DNA from: Lachnospiraceae bacterium
GTDB lineage: Bacteria > Bacillota > Clostridia > Lachnospirales > Lachnospiraceae
Assembly (NCBI GenBank): GCA_015056815.1
Contig: SVFN01000014.1
Span: forward strand, 1 to 64,000
Length of the DNA stretch: 64,000 nucleotides
Direction of reading: 5' to 3'
The notes beneath the pieces were generated by a model that worked only from the letters and a program-made list of their open reading frames with translations, had not been told where the DNA came from and made no database searches. The translations under genes and the position numbers were made by a program. This document shows, in pieces, positions 27,815 to 36,691 of the stretch; position 1 is the first letter of the stretch, and each line of letters begins with the position of its first letter.

Positions 27815-30800
27815 CTATGCCTGCGGTTTAGTGTTTTTTCTTCTTCTGAAATACATCACGATACCGCTAACAAGTATTGCTCCTCCAACTACTCCGAACA
27901 TCCACGGATTATAATCTCCGCCTGTCTGTGGTAGCTTCGGTTCCTTTGGTTTCTCAGGTTTATTGGTCAGGCGAAGCTGGTAACAGATTGGCTCTGTTGC
28001 ACTGTCATCATAATGGATTGTTACCTTATTTTCTTTGTTATCAAGTACATATCCATCGGCTGCTTTTGTCTCCACCACAGTGTATGAAATATCCTTATCA
28101 TAATCGCCATTTTCCTTATAAGTACAGATATCAAGTTCCTCTGACTTTGCGTAACCCTTTTTGTCCGTGACAAGTGTCTGGACTTTCTTCCCCTTCTCAT
28201 CACGTATCTCAAAGGTTACTCCCTCAATGGCTTTCTTGGTCTCACTGTCAGTTTTGAAGATTTCAATAAACCCTTTTACTCTTTCATCCGTCATGGATAC
28301 CTTCTGAATCTCTCCGGTCTCCTCCACGGTAAATGCTACCTCATTTGCTATCATGTAGCCGTATGGTGCAAAGGTCTCTTTCAGAGTATAATCCCCTGCC
28401 GGCATTGCATTTAAGCTGTAAGGTGTACCATCTGTTGTCCATGCAGCATATACTTCTCCATTTTCATCAAGTATCTCTAACTTTGCACCTGTTATCTCCT
28501 TGCCGGTTGTGATATCCGACTTGGATACTTCAACTATGATAGGTGTCTCTTTTACCTCAATTTCCTTGGTAAGTAATGCCTGCTTAAAGTCCTGATATGT
28601 GAAGTCCACTTCATACTCACTGTCATCCACCAGATATCCCGGTGCTGTTTCCATTTCCTTCACATAGTATCTGCCAAGAGGCAGGTCAGCTTCAAATACT
28701 GCCTTTCCTTCACTGTCCGTCTTAACAGCTTCGATCAGGCTGTCTGCTTCCACAAGCGTTTCTCCATCCTTTGATGTAATATCCACCGTGGCATATACGC
28801 CATAGGTCGCCCCCTCAACAGGTACTTCATTTACTGCATTCTTTTTTACAAGTGTGAGCTGCGTCTTCACTCTTTCATCTGTAAACTCAGCATTTTCATA
28901 CACAACTTCCGTATGGTCATCGCCAAAGGTAAGTTCCACCTGTTTTGCAGTTTCATCAAGTACAAAACCCTCCGGTGCTTCCACCTCTTCAATACGGTAT
29001 TTGCCAAGAGGAAGATTATCTATCTCTGCCTCACCGTTCTCGTCAGTTGTAAGTGTAGCAATCACCGTACCTGCCGCAGCCGGGATATCATCTATAACCG
29101 CAAGTTTACGATTACCTTCTTCATCCGTCTGATGGTCAGGTGTATAGATATCTTCATCGGCTATCACATGATAGGTCGCTCCTTCAAGTGGTGTCTTTTC
29201 GTACTTGAATCTCACGCTTCTGTTATCGCCTGTAACAAATGTAAGAATACGGTCTATGATCGTGTCATACTCCGCACCTGCAAGAACCTCGCCTTCCTTA
29301 TGAATCTTTATGCTTCCCTTCACCGGCTGGTTCTCCATCTCAACTGTAATTACAGGATCACCGTCGTCATCCTCAGTGACTTCAACAGCACCTTCTTTTG
29401 TAACTGTAAAAGGCTTCGCTTCGTCTGTAATCAGATATCCGTCCGGAGCCTTAATCTCAACCACCTCATAATCACCATACTTAAGCTTTAAAGGTGTTGT
29501 GACAGTACCGGTCTCATCTGTTGTAAACTCACTGATTTTCTGATTACCTATCTTTTGCTCAACGTAGGTGTATTCGGACTCACTACCCTCAGAATGTCCC
29601 TTGCGAATCTTGAATGTCACTCCGGATAAAAGTACTGTCTCACCGCTTTCCTTATCCTTTTTCACAAGTCGGATATATGCCTTAAATGGTGCATCATTTA
29701 GTGTTCTCCACGCCTGCGGCTGTCTTGAATCCTCTGTAATCTGCACCGTAAAATCATCTGTTTTATAAAGGTCCTTCGGTGTCTTGGTCTCTTTCACAAG
29801 ATATGTTCCAAAAGGTAGTTCCTTTGACTTAGCAAACCCTGTCTCATCTGTCACAAGAGTATCATAGGTCTTTGCATTGTCCCAGCCGTTCTTATCAATA
29901 TCCGACTGAAGCTTTACTGTAAACTCAGCACCCTGCACCTTGTCCGTCTCTCCATTGTCACCATCTGTCGAGACCTTGATAATCTGGAATGCCTGCTTTT
30001 TAGGTGTCTCTGTCACTTCCCTTTTCAGACTGATATTCTGATGCTTATTCTTATCATCCTTAAACTTCACATCATAGACCGTAGGATTTAACTTATAGCC
30101 CTCGCTCTCCTTAATCTCCTTGATGTAATAATTTCCATAATAGAGATTTCCGAATGCAAAATCAGAATCACTATCCGTCTTTACCGTTGCGATAAGTGTA
30201 TCCTTCTTAGCAGGAACTTCCATATACTTAAAATCTGTTCCCTTTGCAGATGTAATCGGGTCACTTGCTTTATAGGTAACAATTCCACTGCCGTCAGGAT
30301 ATTTAATATCCTCCGCAGCATAAAGTCCATAAGTCGCACCAGCAAGTGTTGCATCACCCTGCGCAGTACCACCTGTCTCACTGTCCTTCTTATCTGCTGT
30401 TACATCACATCTTATCGGAGTATTTTCAACATTTAACTGTGCCACATCTCCAATGCCCGGTGCAACCGTCCATACCGTACCCGGATCTTTGTAGCCCTCC
30501 GGTATCTCTACCTCTTTTACATAGTAAGTATCCTGAGTTTTCATGAACTTCTCTGATACCGCACCACCGAGATCATCATCATAATGAAAGATAGGAACTG
30601 CCGAAGGATTTTTCTCTGCATCTATTACAGTCCTTACGGTACATGCTGCATCATTAAATACCGCAAAACCCGCTGTCTCTATCTCTTTCTTGGTAAATGC
30701 ATCCTTTTTATTTACGATTACACCTACCGGCTCAGAAAGTTCCTCATGGGTAAATGTCTTAGATGCCGCCTTAGTTACCTTTCCATCCTTATCATAAAAA

Positions 30801-32983
30801 GTAAAATAATCCGTACTGATTTCATATACGGTATCATCAAGCTGATAGCCTTCAGGGTTATCCACTTCCTTTAAGTAATACTTATCCTGTGTGATAGTCT
30901 GTACTCCTGTACCATATAATCCTGTTGTACTCGCATCCATGGACAGTTCACACAAAATATCATCACAGTCCTTATCCTCATAGAGATAATAAGTCGCACC
31001 TGCTATCGGTGTCTTTTTGAACTTATCAGTTTTCATAAATGAAAAGCTCCCCGGCTGGAAGTTGGAAGTAACCTTTACATTTGCCTTTGCTGAAAGTGTA
31101 TTAAACTCTTCCAAAAAAGTAATCTTCTGTTGTGATACTACCGTAGGTGTCCATTTTCTTCCACCCTTTTCATCTGCGTATGCCTTAGCCTGAACCTTTA
31201 TAGTGCTTTTATTCGCAATAATCTTCTTCATGGCTTCCTCATTTGCATACAGATAAAAGTTGGAAGATGCCTTATCCTTATCAGTCTGTGCCACACAGAT
31301 ATCGTATTTTTTCAAATCATTCTCGTCAACAATATCAGATGCATCCTTTTTAATCTCACCTACAGTAAGACCGTCTGGAGCACCGGTAATCTTATACTTC
31401 ACATCTGTAATAGTTCCGGTCTTGGTTCTGACAAACTTATCAGATGTCTTATAAAGACCCTTTGATACCTCTTTCCATTCAGTAGTTTTAGGTGATATAG
31501 TATAGGTAACGCTCTTGGTAAGACCTGTTTCAAGGTTGTATTTACTCTTATCAAGCTTCTTGGCATCATTTACCATCTGCTCGATATTCTTATAAACTCC
31601 ACTTCCATCGTTATAATATGACAACGAAACCTCTCCGTTTAATACATGGATTGCCGCACTGGTAATAAAGTAATCGGCAGAGGCAGAATCAGAAGAATAC
31701 TTCGAGGTATGACATTTGCCTCCGAGAGTTCTCGCTCCATTTACAAGGCAGAATGTAATCTGCGCTTTAATCTTGCCGCCTGCATTTACCGTACCATTGG
31801 TGGTATTCTTATTCATGTCCATACAAAACACAAGATGATTCTTATACGCTCCATCCTCAGAAATGTACTTGATTCCTGTCCTGTGACCACAGTATGCGGC
31901 ATACCCCGAATAGGATACCGTCATGCTGTCCTTATTCTCCGCCGCCTGTACGACCTTTGACGGAAAGATAAAGGAAATTGCCGAAGCTAAGAGTGTACTT
32001 ATCTTATCAAATATAGGATTATCAATGCTCTCCACCGGAGTTGTAGCAAGTTCCTTTACGGAATTATTATTTGCTACAATACTATTATCCGCATCAAGCC
32101 CTGCTCCGGCTGTAAGGATACTGCTTCCGGTTTTTCCATCTGCTGTCAGGGCATTGGTTTCTGATTTTGCCTCATCACCGCTGTTTTCTTCAACCCCTTC
32201 ATTACCGGTTTCCGGATCAATGCCTTCTTCAATCAGTTCTGTATCCTGTCCACCATCAAGGTAGATTTTGAAAGATGCCGTATTGCTCTGGATACTCTGA
32301 ATCTCACCCTCAGATAAAGGAAGTTCATCATTCTTTCTCTCTTCCCCGACAATAGGTTCTTCTTTCTCTTTATCCTGCTTGCTGTTTTCAGTGGTGGGTT
32401 CCGTTGATGCTTCACTTGCTGTTTCACTCGTCGCCTCGCTTGCAGCATTATTTCCGGATACAGCTTTTTCCATAATATCCTCTACCGCTTCACCTTCTGT
32501 ATGAGAATCCGGCTCAGGTTCCTCATCGTCAGAGTCTTCCGCTGAATCATTTCCCGATACACTGTCCGAATGAAACTCCGGTTCGTCCACCGACACGGTT
32601 CTGTGTATCAGATAAGCCTTCTTGCCGCTTAAAGGTTCTACCACATAATAGGTATCGTACTTTCCAACAGTAGAAATATCAAATCCGCTTCTCTTGGAAT
32701 CGTATGACACGGATACTTTATTCTCATTAAATGAGATACCGTCCTTTACATCCGATACATCAAAATCAGAATCCTTCAGCACGTTGATATCCTCTGCGGT
32801 TGCCACTTCATCTTCCTCAAGGTCTGTCCTTACCTCTGCATCATACAAAGCCAGCTCCTTAGTGGTATCTTCTTTGTCATCTGTTCCGGCAGCATATGCA
32901 CCGACACTCTGAGTAAAGCCGGTCAGTGCAAGCACCATTGCCATAATAAGTGCAATGCTGCGTTTTAACTTTGTCGATTTCAT
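27815..32983 (-). CDS. LPQTG-anchored CnaB-repeat surface adhesin
   Basis: This 1722-residue surface protein starts with a signal peptide ('RSIALIMAMVLALTGFTQS'), has an acidic Ser/Thr/Glu-rich stalk to about 340, then a thioester-domain-like region ('LVFCMDMNKN', 'YFITSAAIHVLNGE'). About nine CnaB/SpaA-like modules follow, each with a Lys near its start ('IIKVST', 'LVKKDK', 'IFKTDS') and 'APEGYxL'-type ends containing the paired Glu. It ends in 'LPQTGGDYNPW', a membrane helix and 'RRRK'. CnaB modules usually self-crosslink by isopeptide bonds. I start it at ATG 32983, preceded by GAAAGGA; the track's earlier start lacks a signal peptide. The sortase in the same element is its likely anchor enzyme. 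Confidence 0.94.
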   Translation of the reverse strand: MKSTKLKRSIALIMAMVLALTGFTQSVGAYAAGTDDKEDTTKELALYDAEVRTDLEEDEVATAEDINVLKDSDFDVSDVKDGISFNENKVSVSYDSKRSGFDISTVGKYDTYYVVEPLSGKKAYLIHRTVSVDEPEFHSDSVSGNDSAEDSDDEEPEPDSHTEGEAVEDIMEKAVSGNNAASEATSETASEASTEPTTENSKQDKEKEEPIVGEERKNDELPLSEGEIQSIQSNTASFKIYLDGGQDTELIEEGIDPETGNEGVEENSGDEAKSETNALTADGKTGSSILTAGAGLDADNSIVANNNSVKELATTPVESIDNPIFDKISTLLASAISFIFPSKVVQAAENKDSMTVSYSGYAAYCGHRTGIKYISEDGAYKNHLVFCMDMNKNTTNGTVNAGGKIKAQITFCLVNGARTLGGKCHTSKYSSDSASADYFITSAAIHVLNGEVSLSYYNDGSGVYKNIEQMVNDAKKLDKSKYNLETGLTKSVTYTISPKTTEWKEVSKGLYKTSDKFVRTKTGTITDVKYKITGAPDGLTVGEIKKDASDIVDENDLKKYDICVAQTDKDKASSNFYLYANEEAMKKIIANKSTIKVQAKAYADEKGGRKWTPTVVSQQKITFLEEFNTLSAKANVKVTSNFQPGSFSFMKTDKFKKTPIAGATYYLYEDKDCDDILCELSMDASTTGLYGTGVQTITQDKYYLKEVDNPEGYQLDDTVYEISTDYFTFYDKDGKVTKAASKTFTHEELSEPVGVIVNKKDAFTKKEIETAGFAVFNDAACTVRTVIDAEKNPSAVPIFHYDDDLGGAVSEKFMKTQDTYYVKEVEIPEGYKDPGTVWTVAPGIGDVAQLNVENTPIRCDVTADKKDSETGGTAQGDATLAGATYGLYAAEDIKYPDGSGIVTYKASDPITSAKGTDFKYMEVPAKKDTLIATVKTDSDSDFAFGNLYYGNYYIKEIKESEGYKLNPTVYDVKFKDDKNKHQNISLKREVTETPKKQAFQIIKVSTDGDNGETDKVQGAEFTVKLQSDIDKNGWDNAKTYDTLVTDETGFAKSKELPFGTYLVKETKTPKDLYKTDDFTVQITEDSRQPQAWRTLNDAPFKAYIRLVKKDKESGETVLLSGVTFKIRKGHSEGSESEYTYVEQKIGNQKISEFTTDETGTVTTPLKLKYGDYEVVEIKAPDGYLITDEAKPFTVTKEGAVEVTEDDDGDPVITVEMENQPVKGSIKIHKEGEVLAGAEYDTIIDRILTFVTGDNRSVRFKYEKTPLEGATYHVIADEDIYTPDHQTDEEGNRKLAVIDDIPAAAGTVIATLTTDENGEAEIDNLPLGKYRIEEVEAPEGFVLDETAKQVELTFGDDHTEVVYENAEFTDERVKTQLTLVKKNAVNEVPVEGATYGVYATVDITSKDGETLVEADSLIEAVKTDSEGKAVFEADLPLGRYYVKEMETAPGYLVDDSEYEVDFTYQDFKQALLTKEIEVKETPIIVEVSKSDITTGKEITGAKLEILDENGEVYAAWTTDGTPYSLNAMPAGDYTLKETFAPYGYMIANEVAFTVEETGEIQKVSMTDERVKGFIEIFKTDSETKKAIEGVTFEIRDEKGKKVQTLVTDKKGYAKSEELDICTYKENGDYDKDISYTVVETKAADGYVLDNKENKVTIHYDDSATEPICYQLRLTNKPEKPKEPKLPQTGGDYNPWMFGVVGGAILVSGIVMYFRRRKNTKPQA

Positions 32984-33059
32984 ATCATCATTCCTTTCAA
33001 AATTAATTTCAGGCACTCGCTTCCCTGCCTCTTTCCCCAAACAGTTCGACCAAACTTGG

Positions 33060-33131
33060 AAAAAGAAAAAGGTACACCAAGAATCAATCCGGCGTACCTT
33101 CATCCCATAAGTCTGAGCCTGTATCAGACTT
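33060..33131 (-). terminator. Double hairpin between parR-like gene and adhesin gene
   Basis: On the minus strand AAGTCTGA/TCAGACTT is followed by GGTACGCC/GGTGTACC and TTTTTCTTTTT. The second hairpin is a good intrinsic terminator for the partition operon, or an attenuator in the adhesin leader. Confidence 0.75.
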
Positions 33132-33234
33132 CCCTTATTTAATTCTTATTATCATAATGACCACCTCTGTCAAGACAGCTTGTACAGATAAGTCACAAGC
33201 CTTACAAATCTCTTCATACCTCTCACCTTCTCTC

Positions 33235-33774
33235 TTAATCTTCGCTCCAGTCCATTACATGACTGAGTACATTTTCATAATTACCGAGCCTGTCCGCTAT
33301 ATCCTCCGCTGTTGCTGCATTCCTATTATCATCCGGCAAACCGCTACCTTGTACCGAATTACTTTGAGCATCTGTAGCTGCTCCGCCAACCGGCATAAAT
33401 GATGTATTTGATTCTCCAGATTGCATCACAAGTCCACGATTAGCAGCCGCTCCAAATGCCATGCTTCCAAGGAAACGTATCATTTCCTCATAAAGCTCTG
33501 TCTTTACTTTGCCTGCCATCTTTGCCAGTGATTCATCAACATAATCTTTAGAGGCAAATGCAGCTTCTCTTTCCTCCTGCTCCCTTTTTGCAGTGTAGGT
33601 GAGATTACCATTCTTCATGGCATCCATGTAGTAGGAAATGGCAGTAAGGATAAACTGGTTTTTTGACTTATGAACATCTGTATTCAGATCATCAAGCATA
33701 TCCATTATCCGTAAATGCTCCGGATTGTTGTAATTTAACCTTAGTGACAGATGTCTGCACGAATTATTCTCCAT
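33235..33774 (-). CDS. ParR-like partner of the ParM protein
   Basis: A 179-residue protein with an N-terminal ribbon-helix-helix-like half ('RHLSLRLNYNNPEHLRIMDML', 'SKNQFILTAISYYMDAMKNG') and a flexible Ser/Gly/Asn-rich C-terminus ending 'NVLSHVMDWSED'. It starts 12 bases after the ParM-like gene. That order and the domain layout are those of ParR, which binds a centromere and couples it to ParM filaments; sequence identity to any known ParR is not something I can measure. The acidic C-terminal end is where ParR proteins usually contact ParM. Confidence 0.72.
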   Translation of the reverse strand: MENNSCRHLSLRLNYNNPEHLRIMDMLDDLNTDVHKSKNQFILTAISYYMDAMKNGNLTYTAKREQEEREAAFASKDYVDESLAKMAGKVKTELYEEMIRFLGSMAFGAAANRGLVMQSGESNTSFMPVGGAATDAQSNSVQGSGLPDDNRNAATAEDIADRLGNYENVLSHVMDWSED

Positions 33775-33786
33775 GCCGCCACCCCC

Positions 33787-34704
33787 TTAAGCTATCTTTC
33801 GGTTCTTAAGATACAAGGTTGCAAGTGTCTCATATCCAATCGCATTTGCCCTAACATCTTCGATATATGATATGTTACGCTGCGATATACCCGCATATCT
33901 CTTCATAAGTCCGGCACCACCTCCCACAAATGTGATAGGTGTTGTCTTTACATTGATTCCCTTTTCTGCAATGATTCTGAAAATGGATTTTGTATATCTT
34001 TCAATCTCACTCTTGATTATCTCAATATACTCAGAATCGAGATTGGCATCACCCTTTATCATTACTTCACGTATCATGTACTCGTCAATCTTGGAGTTGG
34101 TCTTTCTGACACATACCTCGTCAATTTTTCTCATGCATGTAATAATTCCGTTCGGGTCGGAACCACTGTTTGATTCATCCGGCGCCATGTCAATAATCTT
34201 CATATAATCAATCGTCCATGAACCGATATCCACAACATATTCCTGCCCCGCCATCTGTGGAAGTCTGTCAACCACTGCACCGTAGCACTGCGGATAGACC
34301 AACACCTTTTCAATCGTGACAAGATACTGTGTTTTTTCATAACGGAATCTCACCATTCTGTTCTTAGACAGATAGTTGATAAAATCTTTCTTTTCCGCTC
34401 CGAATCTCCCGATGGGAAGTCCCACAGCAAGCACGATATGTGCTTCTTTCAAACCACGAAATTTCAGCTCCTTTGCAACGGCTGCAAGAGTAAGCAGATA
34501 ATAGTTATCATTACAGACCTTATTATCCTGAACCTTTAATCTGTCACCGCCGATACGGTAATACTTGCCGTTATACTCCAAAATGTTGTCATACACCATC
34601 GGCTCATTTCCAAGCTCACCCACACCAGATACAAAGCAGGAATTACGTGTCTTAATGTGGCTCCATCCATGGTCAATGCCGATTGCAATAGTCTTAGTGT
34701 CCAT
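33787..34704 (-). CDS. ParM/StbA-like actin-family partition ATPase
   Basis: This 305-residue protein carries the actin-fold signatures: phosphate-1 'AIGIDHGWSHIK' at the start, phosphate-2 'YVVDIGSWTIDYMKI' in the middle, and the adenosine motif 'TFVGGGAGLMKRY' near the end. Length and layout match ParM/Alp-type plasmid segregation ATPases that polymerise to push DNA copies apart. AGGAGG precedes ATG 34704. It forms an operon with the ParR-like gene, and the long gene-free tract upstream is where a parC-like centromere would be expected. On an ICE, it should stabilise the excised circular form. Confidence 0.9.
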   Translation of the reverse strand: MDTKTIAIGIDHGWSHIKTRNSCFVSGVGELGNEPMVYDNILEYNGKYYRIGGDRLKVQDNKVCNDNYYLLTLAAVAKELKFRGLKEAHIVLAVGLPIGRFGAEKKDFINYLSKNRMVRFRYEKTQYLVTIEKVLVYPQCYGAVVDRLPQMAGQEYVVDIGSWTIDYMKIIDMAPDESNSGSDPNGIITCMRKIDEVCVRKTNSKIDEYMIREVMIKGDANLDSEYIEIIKSEIERYTKSIFRIIAEKGINVKTTPITFVGGGAGLMKRYAGISQRNISYIEDVRANAIGYETLATLYLKNRKIA

Positions 34705-34845
34705 TTTTCTTATCCTCCTTTTTCTCTACTCCGAAGTGTTTCTTCAGACTTCTTCTCCCGGTACACTTATCACAAATATCCGGACTATGTTCAGAATCCT
34801 TGTCTCAGAGTGCGTAAAGCGAACAGATACATAAGTATCAGCAGG

Positions 34846-35275
34846 GTATTCGCTTACCTCAACAAACTATCTTCGCAGGTCTGATAATATGCTGAGGTAG
34901 GCGAATACACTTCGCATCGCTTCCATGACATCAAAAATCGTATTCTCCCGATATGATCACGACCTTGCAGGTCTCACTTTTTCAGTGCTTTACTCTAAGC
35001 ACCTCACAGATTGCCAGTCCCCCATCGTTATTGCTTTTGCCTCACGATTTCGGTGATTTCATTTCCCTGATTATGTCCGACTTTGCATGTCGGTAGCCCC
35101 GGCTTAGGCTAACGGTCTTTATATGAGCAGCTATAAGAATCTTATAACCGACCTTCATCGCCGTACCCCGGTGCGTCCCATTTAGGGCAGAGAAACTTCT
35201 CGATCATACCTACTATTCGGTTGTGCATCAAACTCAGTAAGTTACCTAACTTTGTTCGACACGCTTATGATAGCA
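34846..35275 (-). ncRNA. Candidate structured RNA or parC-like centromere upstream of parM
   Basis: About 640 bases here have no gene. On the minus strand there is a run of hairpins: CCGAC/GTCGG (35077-35093), GTGCTT/AAGCAC (34985-35002), GACCT/AGGTC (34961-34973), and a long stem GTATTCGCCTACCTCA with TGAGGTAAGCGAATAC (34846-34908). The density of local stems is unlike the rest of the element. It matches no RNA family I can identify. A partition centromere bound by the ParR-like protein is the alternative. Confidence 0.4.
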
Positions 35276-35343
35276 TAGCGGGATTTTATTAAATCTACAT
35301 TTCCGGATACCTTTGCCTGTTTTTGTCGCCTTTGTGGGATACC

Positions 35344-36633
35344 TTATAATCTGATATCACCTGCAACATATTTCTTAAATAATTCTCCTGATATATCTTT
35401 TGAATTTGCTGTCAAATCAATTCCTAATGCTTTAAATATCACATTAAATGCTTCATCTAAAGAATCACTTGTATAGTCATTTCTCTTGATACAAATGCAT
35501 TCTTCCATACATTCATCCGCAGGCTCAAGAATGCGAAACAGCTTTATTCCTTTTGCCCTGCACAGTCTGTTTCTCACAACCTCCCTTCTGTAAGACTGAC
35601 CTTCCATAATTCTTTTTTCTTGTATAATGATTGCTGAATGATACTCCGGAATATACATCTGAAGCTTTATCCCTATCTCTTCCATATCATCTTCAACAAC
35701 CTTTATTTCATTATCAGTCAGTAAATATTTCATTAATAGCCAAGGATAATTTATTTCAAATGTTTCTTTATACTTATTGATGTATTCTGCCTTCATATTA
35801 TTCTGTACTGTTTCGAGTCTCTTACAGTAAGGACAGCCACCACCATTTACTCTCTTATATATTGCCGTGCTCCATTCATATCCACAAGTTTTACAGGTCC
35901 AGATAACACTTACTCTCGACTTAGCATTAACAGATTTTGGCGACACGGTATTCTTGTCTGACCATTCGCTGACCAATTCAGGATTAGTGGAAGCAAGATC
36001 ATTAAATCCCGGCAAAAGAATAACACCGCTGCAATATGGACATTTCGACCCTTTATTTCTGCTTGATACGGGTGCTTTCCACTCATGTCCTTTATCACAT
36101 TTCCACCAAAACTTTTTATTAGTATTAGCCATAACATCTGATGCCTTAATCGGATAATTGCGCTCTGACCATTCCTTTGCAATGTCCGGTCTTGTACTCT
36201 CCAAGTCATTTTCACCTTTTTTTATTTTATGAGAAGTACAGTAGGGACATCCGGAACCCTTTACCCGATTCTTAATTGATGCCTTCCACTCATGACCACA
36301 ATTCCCATTCCACCAGACTTTTTTCTGAGAACCGGCAGTATAAGAGCTGATATCTGCTTCAACATTTTTATCCGACCACTCCGCTATAAGGTCAGGGCAT
36401 ATGGTAGCAAGGTCATTAAATCCAACAAGCACCCTTTTCCCCGTACAATATGGACAGCCCTCCCCTTTGGTACGTGCTTTTACAGCGGTTTTCCACTCAT
36501 GACCACATTTTCCTTTCCACCATACTACCCTATTAGAACCATAGCTTACATCTGCCGGACTTATGCTATCATTCTTATCTGACCATTCATCCGCCAGCTC
36601 AGGATACTTTACTATCAATGCATTTTCTTTCAT
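35344..36633 (-). CDS. Four-repeat zinc-ribbon protein with nuclease-like C-terminal domain
   Basis: Residues about 8-275 hold four copies of a 58-residue zinc-ribbon unit: an 'LxxEWSDKN' helix, 'VWWKGKCGHEWK' with the first zinc ligands, and 'GCPYC' with the second pair. The third copy has KGHEW instead of CGHEW. These treble-clef-like repeats are seen in phage and ICE proteins. The C-terminal 130 residues resemble a Vsr-like fold ('MYIPEYHSAIIIQ', 'VVRNRLCRAKGIKLFRIL'), but the usual acidic residues are not where expected, so cleavage is doubtful. AAAGGA precedes the ATG. It lies downstream of the ParB-like gene and behind a copy of the shared palindrome. Confidence 0.8.
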   Translation of the reverse strand: MKENALIVKYPELADEWSDKNDSISPADVSYGSNRVVWWKGKCGHEWKTAVKARTKGEGCPYCTGKRVLVGFNDLATICPDLIAEWSDKNVEADISSYTAGSQKKVWWNGNCGHEWKASIKNRVKGSGCPYCTSHKIKKGENDLESTRPDIAKEWSERNYPIKASDVMANTNKKFWWKCDKGHEWKAPVSSRNKGSKCPYCSGVILLPGFNDLASTNPELVSEWSDKNTVSPKSVNAKSRVSVIWTCKTCGYEWSTAIYKRVNGGGCPYCKRLETVQNNMKAEYINKYKETFEINYPWLLMKYLLTDNEIKVVEDDMEEIGIKLQMYIPEYHSAIIIQEKRIMEGQSYRREVVRNRLCRAKGIKLFRILEPADECMEECICIKRNDYTSDSLDEAFNVIFKALGIDLTANSKDISGELFKKYVAGDIRL

Positions 36634-36663
36634 AAGATTTCAAATCCTTTCTGCCTATTACAA

Positions 36664-36680
36664 GTGTACACTGTGTCCAT
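36664..36680. promoter_or_regulatory. 17-bp palindrome, copy A (imperfect)
   Basis: GTGTACACTGTGTCCAT, two differences from the perfect form ATGGACACTGTGTCCAT, lies 31 bases upstream of the zinc-ribbon start codon. Confidence 0.8.
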
Positions 36681-36691
36681 TTGTAAGCACT

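Noticed and set aside
34846-35275. Possible group I or group II intron
   Set aside because: No domain V-like hairpin, no reverse transcriptase or homing ORF, and no interrupted gene.
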